Shown here: piece after piece, positions 44,111 through 54,438 of the stretch
Layout: every line of letters starts with the position of its first letter
Numbering within the stretch: position 1 is the first letter of the stretch
DNA from: Narthecium ossifragum
Lineage: Eukaryota > Streptophyta > Magnoliopsida > Dioscoreales > Nartheciaceae
DNA: 64,000 bases
Assembly: GCA_963920575.1 (NCBI GenBank)
Contig: OY986972.1
Span: 17,030,502-17,094,501 of the forward strand
Direction: 5' to 3'
The notes under the pieces: model-generated
Seen by the model: only the letters and a program-made list of their open reading frames with translations
The model's database searches: none
What the model was told of the DNA's origin: nothing
Program-made: the position numbers and the translations under genes

Positions 44111-46539
44111 TGTGAGGGCCCGTCCCTCTGACCTGGCTCGACCACGTGGGTCGAGAGCCAGTTTCCTGTTGGTTTGGTTCCGCGTCGGGTACGATCGGAC
44201 GAACGTATGGCGGTTTGGATCCCGGGGGCATTTTGGTAAATATGCCCTCTGGTGGTCAGTTTCACACCCGTGTTGCACCCACGGCCTTGGATTGATGTAT
44301 GTGTTTGATTAGAATCTCTAGGGTGCGTCCGATTGGAAGATCGGAGCTCAATCGGGAAAGATCGAATCGGACGGCTGAGATCGGTCCGGATCTCTATATA
44401 AGCCCTGTCCCTTTCTCTCTCTTTCCTTCTCTTCTCCTGTCGTTTTCTCTCCTTCTCTCTCCTTCGGCTGAGCTAGGGCTCGGAGACGCGGGCTTCGAGG
44501 TGCGGATCTTGGCGGCTTGACTGGTTGGACGCGTGGAGGAGCTGCCCTACTTGCTCAAGTAGGTGTTTCTACCTCGATCTTAAGATCGGGTTCTCCTAGG
44601 ATATGTTTAATGCATTTTCGTTGTAGGAGTACTTGTTAGAATGCAATGTAGCTCTTTGTGCATGTAGTGTGGATGATTTGAAGTATTCCTATCTCGCGAT
44701 TTCCGTATTCTGACGGCTGGTTTCCGTATTATCGCCATTTTGTCGGTTTTCGCCCGTTTTGACTTAGATAGGAGATTTAACCATCAAAAACGTGATTTCT
44801 TCATACCATTGGTTTCCCCATCGTTAATTACATGTGCTTGCAAAATTTCATCAACTTCCAACTTGATTTGATCCTTGAAATCCAAGAAATTGGATTTCTG
44901 GCACTGTTCTGATGAACTGTGCCAAAGGCTCGACGGTCGATCGGTGCATCGACCGTCAAGCCTTGATACGGTCTTTCTGGGCCTGACGGTCGACCGGCGG
45001 ATCGACCACCGCATCGTCCGTCAGGCTCTGTCGGGATTTTGGTCCCTCACGGTCGATGGACCGATCGACCGCGGGCTTCTTCCCTTTTTCGTCCCGCCTC
45101 AAGGTCGACCGCCGGATCGACCGTCGCATCGTCCGTGAGGCTCTGTCCCGTTTTGGGGCTCCCACGGTCGATGAGCCGATCGACCGTCGCCCCGATGGTT
45201 TTCCTCGTTTTGGTCCCACGGTCGACCGCCGGATCGACCGTGACATCGACCGTAGTCGCACGGTCGACCGTCAGATCGATCGTGGGCCCTTGAGCAGTGT
45301 TTTCTGGTTTTTCTCGAATGGCTTTCACTTGGGTTTGTTATCTAAACATGTTAGGAGGTTGGCTTGATGTTTTCATGAAGTTTTCAAAGGATTTCCATTG
45401 AGATTAAGGATTGAATCGCATGTTGTTTTCCTTTGAGTAAATGGATGAGTTGGCTTGCATTTAAATACATGTGTGGTTGGTATTTAATTGCTTAATTGAT
45501 TGCTTAGTCATTACCTAGCTATGAGTACTAGCTAATGTGGAATTGTGGAACCTTAGCCTCTTGCCGGCGACTGCCGAGGGCTATTGTATATCTGTTGAAC
45601 CTGTAACTGATGTTGTGGCATGTAGAGACATCTAGGATAGATGTTTGCCTAGGCTCATGCATTGTGTGCATTAGAGACATCTGAGGTTAGGCGGGGGTTG
45701 GTTTGGGTCGCCGATCTGAGGCTCTCGGGTAGCTCGGATCTAGCCTTCGGACCGTGGCTGGGTAGTTAAGATTAGGGTGTGATTGTAAATTGGAATCTCT
45801 TGTTATTGAGGATTTACGATAGTTGACTCTGATCAGTGTTTGAGGTTTAGAGGTCGTGTTGTCTTCCAAGACCAAGTGCTAAGGATGGATATCGATGTGT
45901 TCCCGACGCGGTTCCCCAAGGCATGGTATTCCTATTTGGGTAAGGGTGATCCTGCATGTTACTGTTCCTTGGCCTCCTGGTAACATGTTCATGAGAGAGA
46001 TTTCATGACATGAGCCCTTGGGACATCGACTGGGTTGTGGGACCCGTGGCATCCGTTAGACTTGAGCGGGAATGCAACACTATTGTTGTTTTCCTCCTTT
46101 CAGTGTGTCGTATAGTAGAACCCTATTGAGCTTATCGCTCACTCCTACCCGGGCTGCGTTTGCAGGTGCAGGCGGCAGTTCTTCGTCTGTGGAGCCAGCG
46201 AGATCGGCCTTTGGTGGCGCGAGTACGTCCAGAGGTGCTTGAGGTTTTGCTAGAGGATCGATTGTTGTACCATTTTGGATATTTTGTATATTGTAAACAC
46301 TTTTGAGGAAATTTTGGATTATTGTATAGTATATGTCCTTTGTAGGATTTTTATCATAGAATCTCGTATCAGTACAACTTGATGTATATATATATGAATT
46401 GAATATCATTTTCACCTCTGGAATACAATTTGTTTAAATTATCTGTCTTTTCCGCTTCGTATCGTGCCAATTGAAGATGAATAGTGATAGGAACCCTCAC
46501 GCCCCGTCCTGGATGGGTTTTCTGGGTCGGGGCATGACA
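44111..46539 (+). mobile_element. solo LTR 1, 2,429 bp
   Basis: Begins TGTGAGGGCCCGTCCCTC and ends TTTTCTGGGTCGGGGCATGACA (last 20 bases: TTCTGGGTCGGGGCATGACA), flanked by the 5-bp TSD TCTCT (44106-44110, 46540-46544). No internal region or second LTR is attached, so it is a solo LTR. Its first 200 bp share a module with the two other solo LTRs (TTTTGGTAAATATGCCCTC, then GGTCAGTTTCACACCCGTG). At 44930-45290 it carries an array of GGTCGATCGG/CGATCGACCG-type palindromes. Confidence 0.85.
44930..45290. repeat. CGGTCGACCG/GATCGACCG palindrome array in solo LTR 1
   Basis: About a dozen copies of GGTCGA(T/C)CG(G/C) and CGGATCGACCG occur in 360 bp, separated by 15-40 bp, with longer repeated phrases CCGTCAGGCTCTGTC and CGCATCGTCCGTGAGG. 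Short frames (TVDRRIDRRIV-like) are by-products of the repeat. Confidence 0.8.
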
Positions 46540-46924
46540 TCTCTCCCTACCAATCACTCCCTTTTCCTTCTACGGCAACCAGCCACTAAACTCCGGCGAT
46601 GAACTAGAAACCCCGACTCAAACTCGGCGAGCGTCCCTGCTGGCGGCAAAAACTCATCTTCTCCTCCATGTTTTTTTTGTTTGATAAGTTGAGCCACCAA
46701 GACTAACAATACCTACATGATATTATCTAAGGCAGTGATGCACCTTCTCCTCCATGTTAAAACCCTAAATCTTGTTAAATCCATACATCTATTACATATA
46801 GTTCTTGATTGGATGGCTGGAGTTTTGATTCGTGATTTTATGCAAAAAAAATCACATTCCGTCGGATCCGGCGCTTTTTGAATCAAATTAGCACCACATG
46901 TTCGACGTCGCAATACCGAAAGAA

Positions 46925-47260
46925 TGTTATTAGATATCAGTAATAGACTACCATTGTGTATGTATTACCAACGGCTTGGTTCAAACAGTTGCTAGGACTA
47001 GGGTTCCGATTGCAATGGTAATCGGTAATAGGGTGCCAAATTCGTTAACACAACCATTGGTACACAAGTACCAATATCTATTTTCAAGTAATGGTACATG
47101 TATACTAATCATTTATAGATATGACTTTAAGTGTGAACTTTATTCGGTATCTAGGTATCGATTTTATTGTCGATAGTTAGGTACCGATACATATTCATAC
47201 TCATCGGTATCATGATACCAATAAAATGACCTTCTTGACCAGCCTGATACTACCGATTAG
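46925..47260. repeat. TCGGTA/TACCGA inverted-motif block 2
   Basis: Contains ATGGTAATCGGTAATAGGG, GGTATCTAGGTATCGAT, GATAGTTAGGTACCGATAC and CATCGGTATCATGATACC. It is more degenerate than block 3. Confidence 0.6.
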
Positions 47261-47943
47261 GTCGCGACATGTAAAAAAAAGAACGCCGAGCTTTTAAAAG
47301 AATGGGGCGGGCACTTTCCTTCTCTACTGCCATTTTCTCACCTTTTTTCAATCATGGTGGAGAAACGTGAAGTATTTGAAGGGTGGGAGAAGACGGTTTT
47401 AGATTGGAGGAGTTGGTTTTAGGTTAAAGGAGGCGTGAGGTGGTGTGGAGATGATGGTTGGAGGTGGTGTGGAGATGATGTGGAGTGGAAAGATTAATTA
47501 TGAAGGGTTTGGGATAATACAACATAGCTATGAAAGAGTACTTAAAAACTTTGACATTAGGGTATTATGGGTATCAAAAAACCTATTTGAAACTACAGTG
47601 TGTTGAGTCGAAAATGTTGGGCGGATAGCCCTTGCCTTTGAAAAGTATGGAAGATTTTGCGTATTTACCCCCATACAAAATTTGTAGTTACATATTATTT
47701 AGATTTGTTTTTGTTATTATATGTTTGTTTGTAATTTGTATGGTCATGAAATTATATAAAAAAATATACTTCCTCCTCCGTCAAAAATTCTAATCATAGT
47801 AAAAATCAAACCATATGTAGTGATATGTCTAGCATGCCCCTCTTGCTGAGCTGTTTAGTTTGTTTGCACCGCCTATAGAGCAATAAATCCAAGAATAAAG
47901 TTTTGTGCATATGGCCATTGGCATGTATAATGCATATGTCATC

Positions 47944-48152
47944 TAATCGGTAGTGAGGTACCGATTGATTTATCTATTCCATCGGTAGTGAAATATCGAT
48001 GGATTAAATCAATAAATCGGTACATCACTACCGATCCGATCATTGGTTCATTTAATCGGTAGTGGGATACCGATTGATTGATTTAGTCCATCAGTATTGG
48101 GCTACCGATAGACTAAATCAATTGATCGGTATCCCATTAACGATTTGACGGT
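47944..48152. repeat. TCGGTA/TACCGA inverted-motif block 3
   Basis: At least nine TCGGTA or TACCGA words in about 210 bp, for example AATCGGTAGTGAGGTACCGAT, shortened here to its halves AATCGGTAGTG and GGTACCGATTG. Several pair as imperfect hairpins. Confidence 0.7.
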
Positions 48153-48475
48153 GCATGTAATGTACATGGTTTGGATGTACAATAAGCGCTCTAAATCCAA
48201 TCAGCTTGGTTCTACAGGGTGTATCGATGATGCATCATAATAAATGTAAAGGTAAATTATCCATTGGTATCCTATAGTTTCATCAAGGTACTGAATAAGG
48301 TCATGTTGTTAAAAAAGATTCAATTAAGGTTATATAGTTTCATTTTCGTTTCAATGTGGGATATGACCCTATAACACCATTAGTATTCTTAATGATTTGA
48401 CCAGTTTTGTTCCTCACGCGAACCAATTGTTGAATGCCATGTCATCCTGGTCTCTCCCATGTCTTCTCTTTCCTA

Positions 48476-49142
48476 GGGGGCGTTTGTTTGCTTATATCAG
48501 TTGATGTTGCAGCAATTGATACAAAAACTTACGTTTGGTTGTTTGTATCAACTGATGCATTATTAGCTTGTTTTCTATTTGATTGGTAGGTATTGCATCA
48601 GTTGATGCAGCTGTTTCATCCAATCGTTTGTTTGGTTGGTATGTATTTTGCAATGGTTAGAATCACCCCCTATATTCCTTCGTGAGATTACCCCCACTAT
48701 TGATACGTATTTGATGAAGGTATGGTTCTACATAATGTATGGCGAACTAAATTTTGACACAATTTATTTACCACTTTGTATAACTTTGCCCCTCGCGGGG
48801 GAAAGGGACAGGGTGAAGCTGTCAGTCAGGGAAGGCCAGATTTGGCATCTTCCTCGCCTGATCTGGCCTTTTTCCACTGGATCTGGCATCTTCCTCACCT
48901 GATATGGCCTATTTCCACTAGATCTGGCCTTCAAGGAAGAAGGGAAGGAGGCGAACGAACGGGTGAGCTCGGGAAAAGAGGCAAATGATCAAGGAAAGTA
49001 TCATGTGATGCATCACGTGATATCACGTGATCCATCAACTGATGCTGCATGAAATCATCTTTTTGTATCAACTGATGCATCTGACCAACCAAATATGAGT
49101 TTGGACCATGGTGCTCATTGATGCAGGCAACCAAACACCCCC
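48476..49142. mobile_element. TIR element, 667 bp, non-autonomous
   Basis: Ends GGGGGCGTTTGTTTGCTT and, inverted, GGCAACCAAACACCCCC pair imperfectly and resemble the ends of the MITE at 35432. Interior repeats include ATCAGTTGATGC and CATCAACTGATG in both orientations and a duplicated GATCTGGC(A/C)TTCC phrase at 48835-48935. Flanks are CTA and TAA, so the TSD is ambiguous. The right 225 bp are also present at 34885-35110. Confidence 0.6.
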
Positions 49143-49508
49143 TAATCTCTCTCCTACATAATTTGGTCAGGTACTTCATGTGAGAAGTGTGTCCGTGATT
49201 CTTGTCCCGTTGAGGACGCTGTGGTGGTTAAGAACATTTGTCCACTCTCAGCTAAACTTACGGGCTCAACTTATAAGGACAGATGAGGTAGGTGTTGGAT
49301 TCTAAGTCTTGTCGAGAACATTGTGCTTGTATTGACCTAAAGGAGAAAACCATTTTGGAATTTCATTAAATTTTTTTAAAATCAATGCCTTGATCACAAT
49401 ATCCTCATCCAACAAATGTGAAATTGAATCAAAGTAAATACTAAACCAAGGATAATTTGGTTAATGTCTTTTGAATGTATTCGAACTACCATAGAGTGCT
49501 AGTTGAAT
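48918..49508. repeat. duplicated segment, copy 2 (empty MITE site)
   Basis: Matches 34885-35431 and, after TTA at 49459-49461, continues with ATGTCTTTTGAATGTATTC exactly where copy 1 resumes after its MITE. At 49509 the homology stops because a hAT element is inserted. Confidence 0.9.
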
Positions 49509-49713
49509 TAGGGGTGTCCAAAAAGCCCAATTGACCTGGCCCGGTAGGTGTCCGGCCCGGGCCCGTCAGGGCTGTAGCCCGGTCCGCCTAGGGTGTTGGC
49601 CTTGCTGGACCTGTCTGATCCGGGTTTAGGGGCGGACCAGGGCCCCTTGGTCAAATACCCGGTCCGGCCCGGCCCGGTCCGAGTTTTAAAGAAGCCCAAC
49701 AAATCCCCAACCC

Positions 49714-52632
49714 TGTGAGAACCCGTTCCTCCAACCCGGTCCGACCGCGTTGGGTCGAGGGCTTGGCTTGGTTGGTTTTGGCCCGGTTGGCCTTGGGTTG
49801 CGATCGGTTGATCGCATCGCTGTTTTTGGACCCCAAGGGCAATTTGGTAAATTGCGCCTTGGCGGTCAGTTTCACACCCGCGTAGTGCACACATGGCCTT
49901 GATTGATGTACATGATTGAATAGATCCAGTAGGAGCATTCAGGATCGACAGATCCGGACGAGATTGCGACGAGGTTGCAACTTGGAGTCAAATCGGATTT
50001 AGTTCGATCAGTTGGCTCGTCTGAACCGGCTAAGCCACTTAAGTCACTTAACCTCTCTCTCTCTCTCTCTCTCTCTCTATATCTCTTCCATTCCTTCTCT
50101 CCCGTGCCCGATGTCTCCCCTTCTCCTTTCTTCTTCCCCGCTCACGACCGCGCCGGCCGTCTCCCGTCTCCGGAGCTCCTTCGCCACCGTCGCCGGCCGC
50201 CGTTCTCCCTCGAGCTCCCTCTTCTCAGATCCGGCTAGAACCTCCCTCCCGCGAGCTCTCTCTCTCTCCCGAGAACCCCAGATCCGAGATCCTCCCCGCC
50301 AATCTCCCTTCTCCAGAGCTTCTTCTCCGCCGTCGTCTACCGCCGCTCCTCTCCGAGCTCGTCCTCACACCTCTCGAGCTGCGGAACCCATTCTCCTCTC
50401 AGATCCAACACCCTCTACCCTCCTGAGCTTGCTGGAAGCCCTCTTCCTCGCCGATCGATGAACTCCGCCGGCCACCTCGCGTCGCCTCTCCGCCGCCGAC
50501 AAGCTCCAGCGCCTGGAACAACGTTGGGAAGATCCGATCCGACCTTCCCTCTTCTTCTCCGAGCTGTGAGGTAGGGTTTCCACCTAGGTCTTGATTGCTT
50601 CTCTTCTAGATTGATCCATGATGCATGTTCTTCATCTGATAGATGTTTTTCGGATTTGATTGTGATTTAATTGGGTTTTCTAAGCATTTATTCCCGGATT
50701 TTTATCGTATCTCTGTTCTTCAATGAACAGTCGCGTTCAAGCTTGGTTTGTGAGCTGTGTGAGCATGATCTCGTGAAACTTTCAAGATGAAAGTTGTAGA
50801 TCATCGAGTTATCTTTCGATTGCCGCTAATTTCATGATTTTTGGATTTTCCTACGATTTTTGATGAATTGTTTCCTAAACTGCTGCGAAACAGAGATTAA
50901 GAAATTGATTAGTAAAATATGTGGAAATTAGACATCAATTAGATCCAATTCTTGGGCTGCATGTCCCTAGTATGCTAATCTATATTTACCCAAGTTTAAT
51001 TTCCAATTCGACGTCGTTTGGACGTCGAATTGATAAGATTTCATCGCCTCTAACTAGGGTTTAATGTAGAAATCTAGGATTTGGCTATTTAGCGGATTTT
51101 CGGTGTTTTACCGTGTTTAACTCTTCGAGATGCATGCAATTAGTATTCCTAGTGATCTCAAGGGTTAGCATGTTCTAATGGATGGTCTTTAGATGATTAA
51201 TGGTTTGATTTTCGACATGATTAGTTAGTTATGAATCATCCCTGTTTAATTAGCAATTAATTGCATGTCATGCTTAATTTACATGGTATTGTATACATGT
51301 ATGCTTGGCTTGTGGTTGAACCAAGGGAGTCATGCCCCTTGGGATGTTTAGATAATTTAATGGGTCGAAGGTGTGCCCTAGTTTATGTTAATTTGTAATT
51401 GTGGCCTGTTATGTGTGGCGTGGCCGGGGTTGTGCCCCTGTTGTAGAAATTGTGGTTGACGGCTGTGGACATTGTTGTAATGCCGGATTTTGATCTGTTG
51501 GATACTTGTTATTATAGCTTTGCTAGATAGATCATTACTGCTTGAACCTTTGCTATGTTTACCCCCTTGGCGAGCGGTGGGCTATGCCTAGCCCTGTATG
51601 TTGTGATGTCATGTTGTTGCATGTATGATTTCCTCTTGATGTGCGCGTGAGCATTGCATGCATTTGACTGCATTAGAAGCATCAGGCTAGGTGGTAGACG
51701 ATGGTTTCGATCGTCGATCCGGGGTTCTCGGGTAGCCCGGATCTAGCCCTAGGACCGGGGTTCGGGTAGTCGAGGATTAGGATGTGATTGTCATCAATGA
51801 TTTTGTTTGATATGATTCGAGGATTATTAGGTAGTTGGACTGGAATATTATATTGTTTGAGGTTTAGAGGTCATGTCGTCTCTCCAATGTCAAGTGCTAA
51901 AGATGGATGTCGATGCGTTCCCGACGTGGGTCTCCAAGGCATGGGAATCCTGCTTGGGTAAGGGTGATCCTGCATGTTACTGTTCCGTGGCCTCCTGGTA
52001 ACATGTTCAGGAGAGAGGTTTCATGACAGGAGCCCTTGGGACATCGATAGGGTTATGGGACCCGTGGCATTCCTTAGACTTAGGCGGAGAGACAACACAG
52101 TTGTTGTTTTTCTCCCTTCAATGTGCCGTAGAATAGCCTAGAACCCTACTGAGCTTTGTTGCTCATTCCTACCTGGGCTGCATCGGCGATGCAGGTCGAT
52201 GCAGTCCTTTCCTTTCAGGTGATCTTCTGGGCATTGGCGCGCTATTCTCGAGGTGATCACGGACTTGGAGTTTCGATGAGCACTTGACGATCCTGGAGTT
52301 TTCCCTTTGTTAATAGTTGTATATTTGTAGTTATATTAAATGTATAATTTCCCTCTTCGAGGATTTGATTGTCTGTATTAAATTTTTTAATGAGAGTTGA
52401 TGAAAGCATTGTATCAGAACCTGTACTAGATAGTAAGATTTGTGATTGCAGATTCATATTCATGTTGAATTTTAGAACTGTTAGATTTATCGTTTCAATT
52501 TATCGTGAAGATTATAATTATACAGGGTTCAAATTGAGAAATACAGGGGAGACTCTCGCCGTTCGTTTTTAGAATTAGATTTAGGACCCTCACGCTCCGG
52601 CCCGGATGGGTTTTCTGGGTCGGGGTGTGACA
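49714..52632 (+). mobile_element. solo LTR 2, 2,919 bp
   Basis: Begins TGTGAGAACCCGTTCCTCC and ends TCTGGGTCGGGGTGTGACA, with the 5-bp TSD AACCC (49709-49713, 52633-52637). It shares the promoter-side module (AATTTGGTAAATTGCGCC, GGTCAGTTTCACACCCGCG) and a later block (GGGTAAGGGTGATCCTGCAT, GGCCTCCTGGTAACATGTTCA, GAGCCCTTGGGACATCGA) with solo LTR 1. A CT microsatellite lies near 50052-50078. It lacks the GATCGATC array. Inserted in the hAT copy at 49509. Confidence 0.85.
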
Positions 52633-52805
52633 AACCCGGTCCAAAGCAACCCACCCGGGTTTTAAAGAAGCTCAGCATGGCTCCTCGGTCCTCCCTCGTC
52701 TCTAGTGTCGTGACTCCGCCCTCACTGGAGCTCCGTTGCCGTCGCCGTCGCTAGCAACCCACGACCAACCCTAAGCCTTCTCGTAACCCACAACCAACCC
52801 TCGAC

Positions 52806-53330
52806 GGTGGTGGTGGAGCTTCCGGGATTAGCCGCGAACTGTGTCTCGACCTCGCCGGAGCCAGTTGCCGCGTCGTCGCCGCTGCGTGCCGCATCGATCG
52901 CCTCCGATCAGTGGTGGTGGAGCTTCCGGGATCAGCCACGAGGTGTGCCTCGACCTCGCCCGAGCCAATTACCGCGTCGTAACCCCCGCGCGCCGCACCG
53001 ACCGCCTCCGATCAATGGTAGTGGAGCTTCTGGGATCAGCCGCGAGTTGTGCCTCGACCTCGCCCGAGTCGGTTGCCGCGTCGTCATCGCCGCACGCCGC
53101 ATGGACCGCCCCGATCCGTGGTGGTGGAGCTTTCGAGATCAGCCGCGAGTTGTGCCTCGACCTCGCCCGAGCCGGTTGCCGCGTCGTCACCGCCGCGCGC
53201 CGCATCGACCACCTCTGATCCCTGCGTGAAGAGATCAAAGCCTCGGGCGTCCGATCCGTGGTGGTGGAGCTCGACGTCAGCGTCGAGAGTGACGCCATGG
53301 ATGAGCTCATAGCGGCGGAGATGGATGATC
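52806..53330 (+). pseudogene. short-chain dehydrogenase fragment with fourfold amplified exon
   Basis: Each 103-104 bp unit encodes GGASGISRELCLDLARAGCR and then VVTAARRIDHL. This is the Rossmann NAD(P)-binding start of SDR enzymes (TGxxxGIG, with the last Gly changed to Ser here, and the ARR cofactor-specificity segment). Units start near 52806, 52911, 53015 and 53118. After the fourth the homology goes on as SLREEIKASGVRSVVVELDV, the next part of the SDR fold, to about 53330, where it ends before the catalytic Ser-Tyr-Lys residues. The unit length is not a multiple of three, so copies lie in different frames. It is a captured, internally amplified relic in a hAT element and cannot encode an enzyme. 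Confidence 0.75.
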
Positions 53331-53574
53331 AAGAGCATAGGGCTTGGCACGGGGTGGCTCCGGCGAGGTGGGCATTGGACTTGGTTAGCCACGCCGAGAG
53401 AGAAGGAGAAGGGGAGAACCGGAGAATAGAGGAAGAAAGATGGGAGAGGAGAAATGCGCTGGCGAGCTGGGGCAAGGCCATACTGGGGCGGACCAGGTTG
53501 AAGGCCTTTTGGGCCCGGTACTGGCCAGGACCAGTCCGGATGATTACCAGGGCCGAACCGGGTATAACCTCCAA

Positions 53575-54075
53575 ATTGAAAAGCAGGGATAATGATGTAA
53601 TGATTACTTGGGATAGTCTATTCCGGGATAAGTTGTGGGATAGTCTATTCTGGGATAAGTTGTGGGATAAAAGTTATTTCACTTTGGTGTTTGGTTGAAA
53701 AACAGGGATAATGAGGTAATGATTACTTGGGATAAGGAAATGGTGTTTGGATGAAAATGTGAAAAAGGTGGAATATGATAATGCATATAATATTCACTTT
53801 GGTTTTAATAAATTACTTAATAATATGATAATACATATAATATGATAAAACATATAATTTAATTAATAATATTTTCTCATTTTATTAATATTATGACGCA
53901 TATATTCACCTTAACTTTTGAATAACATATTCGACATAATCAACCTGCATATATTATAATAAAGTATAATATTACCACCTCATTCGTCATGTTCGACGCC
54001 TCTGCCGGGCTAATCCCTCTCATATTAACGCCCATTTATTTGCCATATATGGCAGATGCCCGCTCCTCCGCCATC
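53575..54075. other. short repeats then AT-rich spacer between two hAT elements
   Basis: GGGATAATGATGTAATGATTA and its near copy near 53705 are repeated (each written here only in part), with a 27-bp tandem unit GGGATAGTCTATT(C/T)CGGG... at 53611-53664. From 53760 to 53960 it is almost pure AT with TAATATGATAATACATATAA words. No gene. Confidence 0.5.
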
Positions 54076-54438
54076 GTAGGCATTAGGGGTGTCCATCTGG
54101 GCCGGGTTGGAGGTAATACCCGGTCCGGCCCTTGTAAGCATCCGAACCGGGCCGAGCCAGTACCGGGCCCAATAGACCTGCCACCCGGTCCGGCCCAGTT
54201 ATGGCCTTGCCCGACTTGGAGAAAGGGCTGGACTGGACCGAGCCGGATTAGGCCCGGCCCGGTTCTTTTTTTTTAAAAAAAAAAAGAGGACTGGGGCGAC
54301 CGGCGTCGAGGTGGCTGGATCGGGGCGACCGAAAGCGTGGGAGCAGACGGGCGGCGAAGGCGTGGAGGATGGCGGAGTAGGAGTAGATGGGTGGAGAGGT
54401 CGATCGAGATGGGTGGAGGGGTCGATCGAGAGGGAGAG

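Larger units (their letters stand above)
46540..48475. other. intergenic or decayed elements between solo LTR 1 and a TIR element
   Basis: No gene is supported. Two TCGGTA-type blocks (46925-47260 and 47944-48152) flank a GC-moderate stretch with a tandem GGTGGTGTGGAGATGATG repeat near 47451-47485. CTTCCTCCTCCGTC near 47770 recalls the end of Stowaway-type MITEs but no partner end was found. Confidence 0.4.
49509..53574. mobile_element. hAT family member carrying an SDR fragment, right tip lost
   Basis: The left end TAGGGGTGTCCAAAAAGCCC and the next 190 bp match, base for base over long stretches, the inverted right end of the complete hAT element at 54084-58745. The right end (53512-53574: GGCCCGGTACTGGCC, CCGGGTATAACCTCCAA) matches the inverted left end of that element but stops about 22 bp short of the expected tip. 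It is therefore one family member, nearly complete, with no transposase. It contains instead a repeated SDR fragment (52806-53330), and a solo LTR is nested in it (49714-52632). Confidence 0.8.

Noticed and set aside
44956..45367. Overlapping frames with TVDRRIDRRIV-like repeats in solo LTR 1
   Set aside because: By-products of a GGTCGATCGG repeat that stays open in all six frames.
50012..50461. 149-residue Ser/Leu/Pro-rich frame in solo LTR 2
   Set aside because: Translated CT microsatellite and pyrimidine-rich leader within an LTR, no domain.
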